The notes beneath the pieces were generated by a model, which did not search any database, was not told the DNA's origin, and worked only from the letters and a program-made list of their open reading frames with translations. A program made the position numbers and the translations under genes. DNA of 64,000 nt, taken from positions 1,736,001-1,800,000 of the forward strand of contig NZ_CP121648.1 in assembly GCF_029714205.1 (NCBI RefSeq), in the 5' to 3' direction. Origin of the DNA: Methylobacterium sp. CB376. Its GTDB lineage: Bacteria > Pseudomonadota > Alphaproteobacteria > Rhizobiales > Beijerinckiaceae. Below are positions 26,663-36,270 of the stretch, piece by piece. Positions within the stretch are counted from its first letter, which is position 1; the number at the start of each line of letters is the position of its first letter.

Positions 26663-27064
26663 TCAGTCCGGGCACCGGTGAATGTCGGTTTCGAACGTGC
26701 CTTCCCTCTCGGTCATATGCCATGTTCCACCCTGCCCGGGTGTGAAGGCGATGTCCGAGCCCATCGTGCCGCCCCCGCGGAACCGGCACGAAACCCCGAA
26801 GATGATCTTAGTGCCCTCGCTGCGTCTGGATTTGATCGCGCAGGTCCCGCCCGAATACGTGATATTTTGTGGTGTGATCGCCACCTTGAGGTTTGCGGGA
26901 TCGCTGTTGTCGCCGCGGCAGGGGCGATTTTGCAGGTAGCGGCCCTCGATGGCCTCCTCCGCCCGGGCCGCCGCGTGGCCCAGGGCCATCACGGCGACGA
27001 CGATGCCGGCGCTCCCGCGGAGCCCCGGTCGCGATGGATGCGTTCGCGAAGGGGCTACCAGCAC
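26663..27064 (-). CDS. Small exported hypothetical protein
   Basis: 133 residues from GTG 27064, chosen because GGAG lies eight bases upstream in the right place. The frame stays open further upstream. The signal-like segment contains IVVAVMALGHAAARA. The mature part, EEAIEGRYLQNRPCRGD, followed by NITYSGGTCAIKSR and IIFGVSCRFRGGG, is beta-rich with four Cys. Unknown function. Divergent from the ABC permease gene at 27191. Confidence 0.68.
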   Translation of the reverse strand: MLVAPSRTHPSRPGLRGSAGIVVAVMALGHAAARAEEAIEGRYLQNRPCRGDNSDPANLKVAITPQNITYSGGTCAIKSRRSEGTKIIFGVSCRFRGGGTMGSDIAFTPGQGGTWHMTEREGTFETDIHRCPD

Positions 27065-27190
27065 ATCATGCGCTCCGCCCGGCCGCACAGGGAGCCAGCT
27101 TCGGCACTTCATTGTTGACCCGGATCAAGTAGCCTTGCCGAAGATCATGTTCTAATTCGCACCTGCTGATCGCGCAAGTTGGACTCCGGA

Positions 27191-28321
27191 ATGCCGCTCG
27201 TCCTGACCCTGGCGCTTCGAAATCTGTTCCAGGACCGGCTCCGCTTCGCGGCCGCGGTGACCGGCATCGTGTTCTCGGTGGTTCTCATCCTGGTGCAGAT
27301 GGGCCTGTTCTACGGCTTCGGGCGCATGGTGACGCTCATCGTCGATCATACCTCGGCCGACATCTGGATCATGTCGAAGGGGACGCAATACTTCGAGGAC
27401 CTCTCGATCCTGGACTCGGACATGCGGGAGGAGTTGCGCGCCCTCGACGGGGTGGCGGACGCGATTCCGGTGGTGGCGGGCTTCTCCGCCTGGATCCCGC
27501 CCGAAGGCGGGCTGGTCGGCATCTTCGTCATCGCCTCGGACCCCGCTTCGGGCTTGGCACCGTGGAACATCGTCGAGGGCGGGCTCGACGACCTCGCGGC
27601 CCCGGGCACGGTCACCCTCGAACGCTCCTACGCCGCCGAGCTCGGGGTTTCCGCGCGCGGCGAGGCGGCGCAGGTGCGCGGTCACCCGGTCACGGTCGGC
27701 CCGGTGACCTCCGGCCTCCGCTCCTTCACGACCAGGCCCTACGTCTTCGCCGATTTCCGCAACGCCCGGTCCTATGTCGGGCTGCCCGCGAATCTCGTCA
27801 CGTACTTCCTCGTCAGGATGAAGCCCGGAGCCGACCTCGAACGCCTCCGTCAGGACGCCCTCTCGCGCATTTCCGGCATCGAGGCCCTCACGCCGGATCA
27901 GTTCCGCGCGCGCTCCCGCAACTTCTGGCTCTATCGGACCGGAGCCGGCGCGGCACTCGTCGCGGGAGCCTTGCTGTCGGTGATCGTGGGAACGGTGATC
28001 ATCGCGCAGACGCTCTACTCCAGCACGAAGGAGCACCTCTACGAATTCGCGATGGTGCGGGCGATCGGCGCCTCCAACCGCTACATCTACCGGGTCATCG
28101 CCTGCCAAGCGCTCGTCAACGCGCTGATCGGCCTCTCGGTCGCCACCGTGATCAGCATCGCGGTCGGACACCTCACCGCGACGAGCATCATCCCAGTCGT
28201 CATCACCCCCGGCCTCGTCACGATTGCCTTCGCGGTGACGCTCGTCATGTGCGTCGCGTCAGGGCTGGCTTCGATCGTGCGGATCATCCGCGTCGATCCC
28301 GCAAGCGTGCTCACGCGATGA
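27191..28321 (+). CDS. ABC transporter permease, FtsX/DevC-like
   Basis: A 376-residue MacB/FtsX-type permease. It has one N-terminal membrane helix (about 20-45), a periplasmic domain of about 200 residues, and three C-terminal helices (GALLSVIVGTVIIAQTLYSS to the end). It is most like DevC of the DevBCA exporter family. The stop overlaps the start of the ATPase gene (ATGA). The membrane-fusion partner of the family (DevB/HlyD-like) is not nearby. Probably exports a lipid-like or peptide substrate. The ATG is at 27191. Confidence 0.87.
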   Translation: MPLVLTLALRNLFQDRLRFAAAVTGIVFSVVLILVQMGLFYGFGRMVTLIVDHTSADIWIMSKGTQYFEDLSILDSDMREELRALDGVADAIPVVAGFSAWIPPEGGLVGIFVIASDPASGLAPWNIVEGGLDDLAAPGTVTLERSYAAELGVSARGEAAQVRGHPVTVGPVTSGLRSFTTRPYVFADFRNARSYVGLPANLVTYFLVRMKPGADLERLRQDALSRISGIEALTPDQFRARSRNFWLYRTGAGAALVAGALLSVIVGTVIIAQTLYSSTKEHLYEFAMVRAIGASNRYIYRVIACQALVNALIGLSVATVISIAVGHLTATSIIPVVITPGLVTIAFAVTLVMCVASGLASIVRIIRVDPASVLTR

Positions 28322-29058
28322 ATGCGGCGATCATCGAAGCCGAACGGGTCAGCAAGACCTACGGGCGCGGGCCGACCTGCGTCGAGGCATTGCGGACGCT
28401 CGATCTGACGATCCGCAGCCACGAATTGACCATCCTCGCGGGGCCATCGGGCAGCGGCAAGACGACCTTGCTGTCCATTCTGGGCTGCATGCTGACGCCC
28501 ACGAGCGGCACCGTTCGGGTCTGCGGCGTGTCGGCCCGCGACGCCCGTCCCGAAGCGCTGGCGGCCATCCGGCGGCAGCACATCGGCTTCGTCTTCCAGT
28601 CCTACCACCTGTTCTCGACGCTCACCTCGGCGGAGAACGTGCAACTTGCGCTCGACGTTCGCGGCGAGCGCGGCCCCGAGGCGGTGGCCAAGAGCGTCGC
28701 GGTCCTCGGCAGCGTTGGTCTGTCGGCCAAGCTGAAGTCCTTCCCGCGCGAGCTGAGCGGCGGCGAGCAGCAGCGCGTTGCGATCGCGCGCGCCCTGGTC
28801 GCCGATCCCTCGATCATCCTCGCGGACGAGCCGACGGCCGCGCTCGACACGGAGAACGGCAGGAGTGTCATGGCCATCCTGTCCTCGATCGCCAGGGCGC
28901 GAGGGCGCGCCGTCCTGGTCGTGACCCACGACGCGCGGCTGTTCCACTTCGCCGACCGGATCGTGCAGATCGAGGATGGCGCGATCATTCGCGAGACTCG
29001 GCCGGACGCAAGCGGCAGCGGGGCGCCGGACCCGAATGCGTCCCGCGCAGGCACCTGA
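28318..29058 (+). CDS. ABC transporter ATP-binding protein, DevA/LolD-like
   Basis: A 246-residue ATPase with complete motifs: Walker A AGPSGSGKTTLL, Q-loop FVFQSYHLF, signature LSGGEQQRVAIARAL, Walker B IILADEPTAALD and the switch His in VVTHDARLF. It belongs to the MacB/LolD/DevA group that powers FtsX-type permeases. It overlaps the permease gene by four bases and forms a two-gene unit with it. Confidence 0.92.
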   Translation: MNAAIIEAERVSKTYGRGPTCVEALRTLDLTIRSHELTILAGPSGSGKTTLLSILGCMLTPTSGTVRVCGVSARDARPEALAAIRRQHIGFVFQSYHLFSTLTSAENVQLALDVRGERGPEAVAKSVAVLGSVGLSAKLKSFPRELSGGEQQRVAIARALVADPSIILADEPTAALDTENGRSVMAILSSIARARGRAVLVVTHDARLFHFADRIVQIEDGAIIRETRPDASGSGAPDPNASRAGT

Positions 29059-29337
29059 GGCGCGTTCGTCGCCCGCGCGCGAACGATGGTCCCGTGCGCG
29101 AAGCCGACCCGCTCGGGATCCAGCATGGTGCCGGGCGGCACGCTGGCCTGGACCAGCATTCGTCGGCAACCCTCACGATCTCGTTCTTGTTCGATCGCAT
29201 GCAACGCTATCGCGCGGCAGCGAATCCGGCATGCCCCACAGTATGCGGCGCGTCCAGGCTGGGTTTGATCTAGCGCAATGCGGAGAAGCCTGTCCGATGT
29301 ACGCTGGGGCCATAACAGAACGAAGGGGAGCGAAGCG

Positions 29338-29844
29338 ATGCAGGTGAGAGGGGCGAAGCCGCAACTGATCGTGCTCGTGGCCGAGTCGCAGGCCTTGCCC
29401 GGCATGTGGCTGGAGGACATCTTGACCGACGCGGGGTGCGGGGTCAGCGGCCCCTATGCCACCTGCCGAGACGCGATCGAGAGCCTGGACGCAGCCCCTC
29501 CCGACTTCGCGCTCGTCAGCGTGAACCTCCGCCAGGGTCCTTGTTTCGCGCTCGCTCACGAGTTGCGTCGGCGAGGCATCCCGTTCGCCTTGATCGCCGG
29601 TTCCGTTCCCGTCCCGCCCACCTTCAGCGACGTGCCCGTCCTCGACCGCCTCTTCTGCGAGGAGGATGTCGTGAGGGCCGTCCCGATCTACGCAGGGTCG
29701 GCGCGAGTGATGCGGCGGATGCTCGCGCGGGACGCCGTCACCATCCGCCTCGCTCACGAGCCGGGTTGTTTCCGCCATCGCTCTGCGAGCGGGATGAGGG
29801 GCGCAGGTGCGAATGCCGGCTTTCGGCTGTCCGCCGTCGGGTGA
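29338..29844 (+). CDS. Receiver-like protein lacking the phospho-acceptor Asp
   Basis: A 168-residue protein whose first 120 residues follow a response-regulator receiver fold: LIVLVAESQALPGMWLEDIL, then DAGCGVSGPYATCRDAIESL and DFALVSVNLRQG. The position of the phospho-acceptor Asp (normally LLDVNL) is Ser61, and the acidic pair near the N-terminus is reduced to one Glu. It therefore probably cannot be phosphorylated in the usual way. No output domain follows. AAGGGGAG at 29322-29330 supports the ATG at 29338. Confidence 0.75.
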   Translation: MQVRGAKPQLIVLVAESQALPGMWLEDILTDAGCGVSGPYATCRDAIESLDAAPPDFALVSVNLRQGPCFALAHELRRRGIPFALIAGSVPVPPTFSDVPVLDRLFCEEDVVRAVPIYAGSARVMRRMLARDAVTIRLAHEPGCFRHRSASGMRGAGANAGFRLSAVG

Positions 29845-30116
29845 TGAGCGGCCATCCCGGCGGCACGCGCCGAAGCTCCGGCAACGCCGCCGAGCGGAGA
29901 GAAGCAGGGGCCGAGTCCGACCGCTCGGCATGAGCCGCACTCTCCCCGCACGGCGCGGCGCGCGGGCATTCTCCGAACATGTCCCGGAACAATGGCTGCC
30001 GCCGGCCGCGTGCCGACGGTCGTGTCCCTGGCGGTGGACCCGGCGGCCGCGAGGGAGCCCGCCTGGGGCCCCTCCGTCGCTCGATCGGCGTGAGCCGAGT
30101 GCTCTCGCCGTCAGAT

Positions 30117-32291
30117 CTACTCGGGGGGACGAAAGCGTGCGGACGCGGGTCCGTCGTAGAGCTGGCCCTCGCGATCGTAGGCGCCGGCGAACGCGCGGCC
30201 GCCCGGGGCCTGCGAACAGACGAGGCCGTGATCGGGCGTCTCCGTCACTGCACAGGCCGCCGTGGCGGCGAGCGCCCCCGGGAGGAGCCGGAAATCTCCC
30301 CGCTCCGGGGCCGTGAAGCCGGGGCTGCCGGTTCGCCCGTGGCTCTCGATCCCGCGCTGCCGCGTGAGCGCGACCGGAAAGCCGTTGCTGCTGACGTCGT
30401 GATCGAACGCGCTCGCGAGTTCGGGACGGTCGTGCCCCTGCTCGTCGACCGGCAGCCACCGGAAGCAGTCGAAGAACGGGCTCGATCCGGTCTCGCCGGG
30501 ATAGCGCGCGAGGTCGTCCCCCCGCACCACGCCTCGGCCGCAGGTGCTCGCGTCGAAAGTCTCGGGCCGGGTCCGGCACAGATCCGCGTCATAGCCGGGC
30601 GCGTCGGGCTCGCAGAACAGCAGGGCATTGTTCCAGTGCCGAAGGTTCGCGGCGGCGCCGATCCCGGTCACGGGCGAGCGCAGGTACCAGCTGTTGTTGA
30701 ACACGTAGATCGGGCCGTGCTCCGCGTAGCGGTAGGAATCGGGCTCCGCGCCCCGCGGTGGAAGCGCGAGCTTGACGACCCGGCCCTGGAGGCTCGCGTC
30801 GCAGGTCTGATCGCGGGGATCCATCCAGGTGACCTCACCGGAGGGCGCGACGCTCTCGACTCCGACGGCGAGCCAGCGGGCGCGCGTGAAATCGAAGCGG
30901 CGGTCGAGCTTCGGGTCGAAGGCCCCGCCGGCCTCCGGCTTCTCGATGGGCTGACGCGCGCAGGGCGGCAGGGGAGAGGGGCGACCGGGACGGTCGATCG
31001 CCGGAACGTCGTCGAACCAGCCGCGGTTGCCGTAAACGTAGACCGGCCCGCCCCCCATGTCGTCGAAGGAGAACCACGCGTGGGAATTCACGATCCGGTT
31101 GCGGGCGATGCGCACCTCCATCGCCCAGGTCTCCAGTTCGACCGGATTGTCGCGCACGAAGGCGAACAAGTTGTCGTAGATCCAGACGTCCCGGTTGAAC
31201 GGGCAAGTCGCCGGCGACAGGGCCGATGCTTTGAGATCCTCGCAGGCGGCGGCCTTGACCCGGAGGCCGTTATAGGCCGACAGGACGGTGTTGCGGCGGA
31301 AGATGATCGGTCCGCGCACGTCGGCACCGCCCAGGAGCGCGCCGTTGAAGTGGTCGTAGGCACCGTGGTGGGTCACTCCCCAGGGAATGCTGCGCCAGAT
31401 CAGGCCCGCGCAGCCGAACGCGCCGACCCGGCCGTCGCGGCAGCGGAACGGTCCCTCGCGCGTCAGGGCGGCCTCCTCGTAGCCGCTCGCGTCCTGCACC
31501 CAGGTGACGTCCTCGACCACGAGCGTGTCGGCGGGGCGGTCGGGGCTGCCGCGCGCCGCGAGGCCGTAGCTGCTGCCGATCACCAGGGAACGGCGCAGCG
31601 TGACGCGCCGGCTGTCGATCGCCCGGACGGCCGCGAGCCAGCACCCCTGGAATGTCAGATCCTCGATCGCGACGCCGTCGGCGCGGTCGATGTCGAGGCA
31701 GGCCGCCTCGGCGAGCCGCCCCGCCCGCCCGATCGGCATGGCGAGCCGCGAGCGGCGGCCGCGGTCCCGCTCCACCGCCGAGGCCGCCACGGTCAGCGCG
31801 CCGAGGAGATCCGGCGCCCGGGGAACCGCGAGCGCCGTCGCGAGGTCGCCGCAGGGCTGCTCGACGTCGGCCTCCGGCATCGGGCAGCCGCGGATCTCCT
31901 CGATCGTCCGCCCGACCATCCGGGTGCGCAGGCCGAGCCCGCGGACGACGACCGGCGGGGCGTCCCGCTCGCCCGCTCCGGACAGCGTGACCCGCCGGGC
32001 ATAGCGGGTCACCGCATCCGGCGCCGGGCTGTCGGCGAGGAGCTGCACGACATCGCCCGGCCGCAATCCCTGCAGGGTCTCCGTCGCGAACGCCTCCGTG
32101 CGCGGGGCGACCATGCGGCCGTCCGCGCCGTATCCCGGGCCGCCTCCCTCCGGCGTGACGTAGATCGTCCGCGCCGCGGCAGGGTGCGCCACCAGGAGCA
32201 GCAGCCCCGCCGCGAGGATGCGCCGGAGCCGTCCCGCCGGCAGGACGGGACGGGCCTTCCCGGTGCCGGCCGCGTCGTCGATCGCGCCCAT
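30117..32291 (-). CDS. Exported right-handed beta-helix protein
   Basis: 724 residues from ATG 32291. The frame upstream is repeat DNA and is excluded. A signal segment (RILAAGLLLLVAHPAAA) is followed by ARTIYVTPEGGGPGYG and LQGLRPGDVVQLL, the usual start of parallel beta-helix, pectate-lyase-like proteins. Repeating Asn/Gly-rich rungs follow, with FRRNTVLSAYNGLRVK and VYVYGNRGWFDD. Such proteins bind or cleave polysaccharides, but no catalytic residues can be named here. Several Cys pairs suggest disulphides. Confidence 0.78.
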   Translation of the reverse strand: MGAIDDAAGTGKARPVLPAGRLRRILAAGLLLLVAHPAAARTIYVTPEGGGPGYGADGRMVAPRTEAFATETLQGLRPGDVVQLLADSPAPDAVTRYARRVTLSGAGERDAPPVVVRGLGLRTRMVGRTIEEIRGCPMPEADVEQPCGDLATALAVPRAPDLLGALTVAASAVERDRGRRSRLAMPIGRAGRLAEAACLDIDRADGVAIEDLTFQGCWLAAVRAIDSRRVTLRRSLVIGSSYGLAARGSPDRPADTLVVEDVTWVQDASGYEEAALTREGPFRCRDGRVGAFGCAGLIWRSIPWGVTHHGAYDHFNGALLGGADVRGPIIFRRNTVLSAYNGLRVKAAACEDLKASALSPATCPFNRDVWIYDNLFAFVRDNPVELETWAMEVRIARNRIVNSHAWFSFDDMGGGPVYVYGNRGWFDDVPAIDRPGRPSPLPPCARQPIEKPEAGGAFDPKLDRRFDFTRARWLAVGVESVAPSGEVTWMDPRDQTCDASLQGRVVKLALPPRGAEPDSYRYAEHGPIYVFNNSWYLRSPVTGIGAAANLRHWNNALLFCEPDAPGYDADLCRTRPETFDASTCGRGVVRGDDLARYPGETGSSPFFDCFRWLPVDEQGHDRPELASAFDHDVSSNGFPVALTRQRGIESHGRTGSPGFTAPERGDFRLLPGALAATAACAVTETPDHGLVCSQAPGGRAFAGAYDREGQLYDGPASARFRPPE

Positions 32292-32316
32292 CCTCGGTTC
32301 CCCGGTCGAGCCGGAC

Positions 32317-32453
32317 TCATACGCCATCCGGTTGAGTGCTTCGCCATCTCCGATTTCGGCCATGCGGATATCGGCTTCGCTCAGGCGCCGCGCTCAGGCG
32401 CCGCGCAGGCGCGTGATCCGGGAGCCGCTTCGATCAAGCCGATCCCGGATCAC
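32317..32453 (+). repeat. Palindromic intergenic repeat, family R, copy 4
   Basis: The family core is present with a local duplication (CGCTCAGGCGCCG twice, 32378-32406). It is followed by an 18-bp stem with one mismatch (32413-32430 with 32436-32453), loop CGATC. On the minus strand the terminal TGA of the stem is the stop codon of the aspartate decarboxylase gene. Confidence 0.9.
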
Positions 32454-34102
32454 TCGGCCGGTACCGGCTCGACGTCCTTCGTCGCCTCCGCGCCGCTGGC
32501 ACGCTTGGCGGCCTCGTAGGCGTCCCGGTAGCCGCGGGCCACCGCGCGCACGCCCCGACCGATATCGGCGTAGACCTCGTCGGGGAGGTTGGCGAGGGAG
32601 ACCCGCAGCGACCAGTCGGGTGCCTCGAAGCCCCCGCCGTTGAGCAGCACGATCCCGTGCACCTCGGCCAGCCGGAACGCGAGGTCGAGGGGGTGGACCG
32701 TGCGCTTCAGGTACTCCACCGCCTCCTCGCCGATGTTCTTGCGCGCCCAGAACTCGAAGTCGATCAGGCCGTAATAGGCGTCGAAGTTCGGATTCGGCGT
32801 GAGATGCAGGCCGAGGCCCTCGATCATCGACCAGACGCGCCGGTTGACGATCTCCATGCAGGCCTCCTGGTAGGCCTTCTTGTCGTCCATCAGCTCCGAG
32901 AGCGAGAACAGGCTCATCATCACCTGCTGCGGGAGGGAGAGGCCGGCGGTGTGGTTGAGCGCGATGTCGCGGCTGTCGGCCACGATGCGGTCGATGAACT
33001 TGAGCTTGCGCGGCTCCAGCGTCAGCGGGCCGTAGCGCCTGTCGAGGTCCGCCGTCACGTCGGCCGGCAGCTTCGCGATCATCTTGTCGAAGATGTTGTC
33101 CTCGTGGATCGCGATGGCCCCCAGGCGCCAGCCTGTGCAGCCGAAATACTTCGAGAAGGAATATACGCCGATGGTGTTGTGCGGCAGTTCGGCCATCAGC
33201 GAGCGGAAATCGTGCACGAAGGTGCCGTAGACGTCGTCGGTGAGGATCATCAGATCCGGCCGCTTGCTCTTGACCAGCTCGGTGATTTTGGCGATCGTCT
33301 CCGCGCTCATCGCCATCCCGGTCGGGTTGCCGGGATTGACGACGAAGAAGGCCTTGACCTTGGGATCGAGAAGCTTGTCGATCTCCGCATCCGTGTACTG
33401 AAACTTGTTCTCCTGTGGCGCCTTGATGTGGACGACGTTGAGCGCGTAATCCTCGAGATGCGTCATCTCGAGATAGGGCGTGAAGATCGGCGTGCCGAGG
33501 GCGATCGTGTCGCCCGGCAGCAGCAGCCGGTTGGCCTTGAGCGATTTGAACAGGTAGCACATCGCCGCCGTTCCGCCCTCGACCGCGTAGAGGTCGAACC
33601 GGCCGGCCGGCGCGCGCTTCCCGCACATCGCCCAGATCAGGTATTCGTGCACGATCCGCTCGTTGTGGACGAGCATGCGGTCAGGCACCGGGTAGTTGTC
33701 GCCGACGATCGAATCGACGAGCTCGTGCACGAAGGCGTCCGGATCGAACGCGAACGCCTTCACGGCGAAGGGCACCATCGCGGCCAGGAAGGAGGCCCCG
33801 GGCAGATCGGAATGCCGCTCCAGCCACGCGTCGAGCCGGCCGGCGATCCCGGCGGCCTGCGGCATGCCGCCGAGCCCCGCGGGGTGGCTCATCACGCGCC
33901 TGCTCTCGCTCATCGCGAACTGGCCGAGCAGGAAGAAGGCGTCGCGCGGCGTCGTCGCGACCCAGTTCGGATTGCCGCGACCCGCGTTGAGGAACGCCGA
34001 TTGCGTCCGGCGGGACGTCTCCTTGGCCAGTTTGATCAACTCGTCCTTGATCTCGAACGGGCTGAGCGACTCGAAGTTCTTCAGGTTCAGCACATCAGTC
34101 AT
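32450..34102 (-). CDS. asdA: Aspartate 4-decarboxylase (PLP-dependent, bifunctional)
   Basis: A 550-residue fold-type I PLP enzyme that converts aspartate to alanine and CO2, and also acts as an aspartate transaminase. Visible features are NAGRGNPNWVATTPRDAFF near the N-terminus, FFVVNPGNPTGMAMS, LMILTDDVYGTFVHDF and the PLP-lysine segment YSFSKYFGCTGWRLG. Length and order match AsdA/AspD. The ATG at 34102 is preferred because GGGAGG lies six bases upstream. The AspT aspartate/alanine antiporter that accompanies it in some bacteria is absent here. The stop codon is formed by a family R repeat. Confidence 0.93.
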   Translation of the reverse strand: MTDVLNLKNFESLSPFEIKDELIKLAKETSRRTQSAFLNAGRGNPNWVATTPRDAFFLLGQFAMSESRRVMSHPAGLGGMPQAAGIAGRLDAWLERHSDLPGASFLAAMVPFAVKAFAFDPDAFVHELVDSIVGDNYPVPDRMLVHNERIVHEYLIWAMCGKRAPAGRFDLYAVEGGTAAMCYLFKSLKANRLLLPGDTIALGTPIFTPYLEMTHLEDYALNVVHIKAPQENKFQYTDAEIDKLLDPKVKAFFVVNPGNPTGMAMSAETIAKITELVKSKRPDLMILTDDVYGTFVHDFRSLMAELPHNTIGVYSFSKYFGCTGWRLGAIAIHEDNIFDKMIAKLPADVTADLDRRYGPLTLEPRKLKFIDRIVADSRDIALNHTAGLSLPQQVMMSLFSLSELMDDKKAYQEACMEIVNRRVWSMIEGLGLHLTPNPNFDAYYGLIDFEFWARKNIGEEAVEYLKRTVHPLDLAFRLAEVHGIVLLNGGGFEAPDWSLRVSLANLPDEVYADIGRGVRAVARGYRDAYEAAKRASGAEATKDVEPVPAE

Positions 34103-34908
34103 CGTCATCCTCCCGGAGATATGAATTGTCGTGCAAGACAATGGCCGTGACCGTGCCGCAGGTGACGAGCCCGATGGGGCCGGGGGCGGGCCGACGCCGA
34201 GAGCCGGGGCCCTCGTCCTAGAGCGGATCCCGGAGCCGATCCCGGCAGCGGCGCGGACCCGGTCTGCGCCGAGGTGGCCGCCGACCCGATCGCGACGAAG
34301 GTGCGGGTGAGGGTGTGGCCGATCCGACCTCGGTCGCGCCGGCGATCGCGGGCTGCGCGACCGCGACCACCGCCGGCAGGGTTGCCGTAACGTGTCCGGG
34401 ACCGGGTCCCGCGACCTTCCTCCGCGTGATCGCGAGGCCGGACACGAGGGACGAGACGATGGCCAGATCAGGATGAGCACGGGACATCCTGACGCGCCGG
34501 TCGGTCATGGCCTCCCTCCCCGCATGGCCGCCCGACCGAGGAGGCCCCCCTCGAGGACGAGGCGGTCTCCGCGGGCAGCCGTATCTCGACTTCCGTCAGA
34601 TCGCGTTGCGGTCCGAAGGCACAGCCGAGGCAGCGTTTCCTAAAGTGTTTACGGTGCGACCGACCGGGTGCTTGATCGAACGGGACACGGATCGGTACGC
34701 CTTCACTGAATTACGTAAAATCTCATTGCCACAGATCTTGTGCGGTGCGAGGGTATGGGCGGTGGCGGCTCTATTCAGCAGGAATTGCGACGCAGCATCG
34801 CGCGGCTTGATCGCTTGGCTCGGGCGCGGCGTGGCGACCCACTGATCACGCCGGCCGGATCGGGCGCATCCGCGAGCGCGACGGCGCGCGCGACATCGGG
34901 AGGGCGCG
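34103..34908. other. Long gap between asdA and the DUF4344 genes
   Basis: About 800 bases. A 96-codon minus-strand frame (34218-34508) begins with natural-looking residues but degenerates into Arg/Pro. A plus-strand frame from 34755 (MGGGGSIQQELRRSIARLDR) is likewise plausible for only about 35 residues. No gene is accepted. The stretch 34630-34745 is noticeably AT-richer and may be a promoter region. Confidence 0.4.
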
Positions 34909-35799
34909 GTGGGTCAGGTGCGTCTGCGAAGCCCGCGTCGGCCGGACCGCGAACCTGGCCGGGCATCGCGCATCCATCGCAGGGCACTCCGCGCGATCGT
35001 CCTGATGGCGGCCGGTCTCGTGACGTGCGTTCCCGCTCACGCCGCCGCGAAGCCCGCGCGCGTCGTCGTGAGTTACGTGCCGCCCAGCGACCCCGCGCAT
35101 CGCGACATCTACCGGACCGCGCGGCGGCAGCGCGTGCTGGAGCGGCTGGCCGATGTGATCCGCCTCGTTCGCCTTCCCCACCGCCTCACCTTCCGCATGC
35201 AGGGGTGCGGCGGCGAGCCGAACGCGTGGTACGATCCGGACAATCACTCCGTCACGATGTGCTACGAGATGGTCGCGGGCGTCGTGGCCCTCGCGCCTCG
35301 CGCGCGGTCTCCGGCCGGCGTCACCCGGGATCAGGCGATCCGCGGGCCGGTCGCGCAGATCCTGATGCATGAGACCAGCCACGCGCTGTTTCACCTCTTG
35401 CGCGTCCCCATCTTCGGGCGCGAGGAGGACGCGGCTGACCAGCTTGCCTCCCTGATCCTGCTGCAACTCGCGCCGGCCCCTGCGCGCGACGTCGTGAGCG
35501 GGAGCGGATACTTCTTCGCGGCACTCGGCCGACAGGAGCCGGTCGACAAGGGCAGCTTCGCGGACGTGCACGGCCTGTCGTGGCAGCGATTCTACAATCT
35601 CGCCTGCTTGGCCTATGGCGCGCATCCGCGCCGCTACGCCGACATCGTCACCAAGGGGTATCTGCCGAAGGAGCGGGCGGAGCGGTGCGGCGAGGAGGCC
35701 GCGCAGGTCTCGTACGCGTTCGAGCGGCTCATCGCCCCGCACCTTCGCGTGCGCCCCCATCGCGGCGCCCATCTTCGGCGCGCGTGGCGGTCGCGTTAG
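34909..35799 (+). CDS. DUF4344 putative exported metallopeptidase, copy 1
   Basis: A 296-residue protein. A basic N-terminus leads into a signal segment (IVLMAAGLVTCVPAHAAA). The DUF4344 core has PNAWYDPDNHSVTMCYEMV, then HETSH at residues 154-158 (an HExxH zinc motif) and FGREEDAADQLAS fourteen residues later, which supplies the third ligand and active-site acidic residues. A second conserved stretch is WQRFYNLACLAYG. The GTG at 34909 is the only start giving a complete signal region. A close paralogue starts at 36271. Confidence 0.82.
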   Translation: MGQVRLRSPRRPDREPGRASRIHRRALRAIVLMAAGLVTCVPAHAAAKPARVVVSYVPPSDPAHRDIYRTARRQRVLERLADVIRLVRLPHRLTFRMQGCGGEPNAWYDPDNHSVTMCYEMVAGVVALAPRARSPAGVTRDQAIRGPVAQILMHETSHALFHLLRVPIFGREEDAADQLASLILLQLAPAPARDVVSGSGYFFAALGRQEPVDKGSFADVHGLSWQRFYNLACLAYGAHPRRYADIVTKGYLPKERAERCGEEAAQVSYAFERLIAPHLRVRPHRGAHLRRAWRSR

Positions 35800-36270
35800 C
35801 GGACGGGCCCGCCGTCGTGTGTCGATGCCGGCACCGGCGGCCGCGGCGAGGTGCGCCGGCCATGCGCGGCTCCCGCCGATCCCTCGGCGCGCGACGCCGA
35901 TCTGCGCCACGCGTCGCAGCGCCACCGCCGGACCCTCGATCGGTGCCGCCGCGATGACCTTTCGTCCCTCACCGTCTCGCGCGCGGCGGATGCCGATCCA
36001 GGTCTCGTTCGATCAAGCACCTGCCGCGGGAGCGGTCATTCTCGCGGGGACGGGCTCACCCGCCTCGGCGGTGACCTCGATCGGAGATGAAGGCAGCGAT
36101 GGCCCGAGACCTCCCTCGTACATCGCCGTGCGCCGGTCGCGGTACCACCGCGGTGCCCGGCTCGCGGGATGAGGCGGGCGCCGGCCCCGAGGGGGACGCC
36201 GCTCCGCCTTGCCCCCGGCGCGGTCGTGCGCGTCGTCTCGCATCGGCGCGGCATATCCGGAGACGGCGAC

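Noticed and set aside
32292..32363. Extra N-terminal residues of the beta-helix protein from ATG 32363
   Set aside because: These codons lie in the family R repeat and match repeat sequence, not protein sequence.
34755..35372. Plus-strand frame starting MGGGGSIQQELRRS before the DUF4344 gene
   Set aside because: After about 35 residues it becomes the out-of-frame shadow of the DUF4344 gene.
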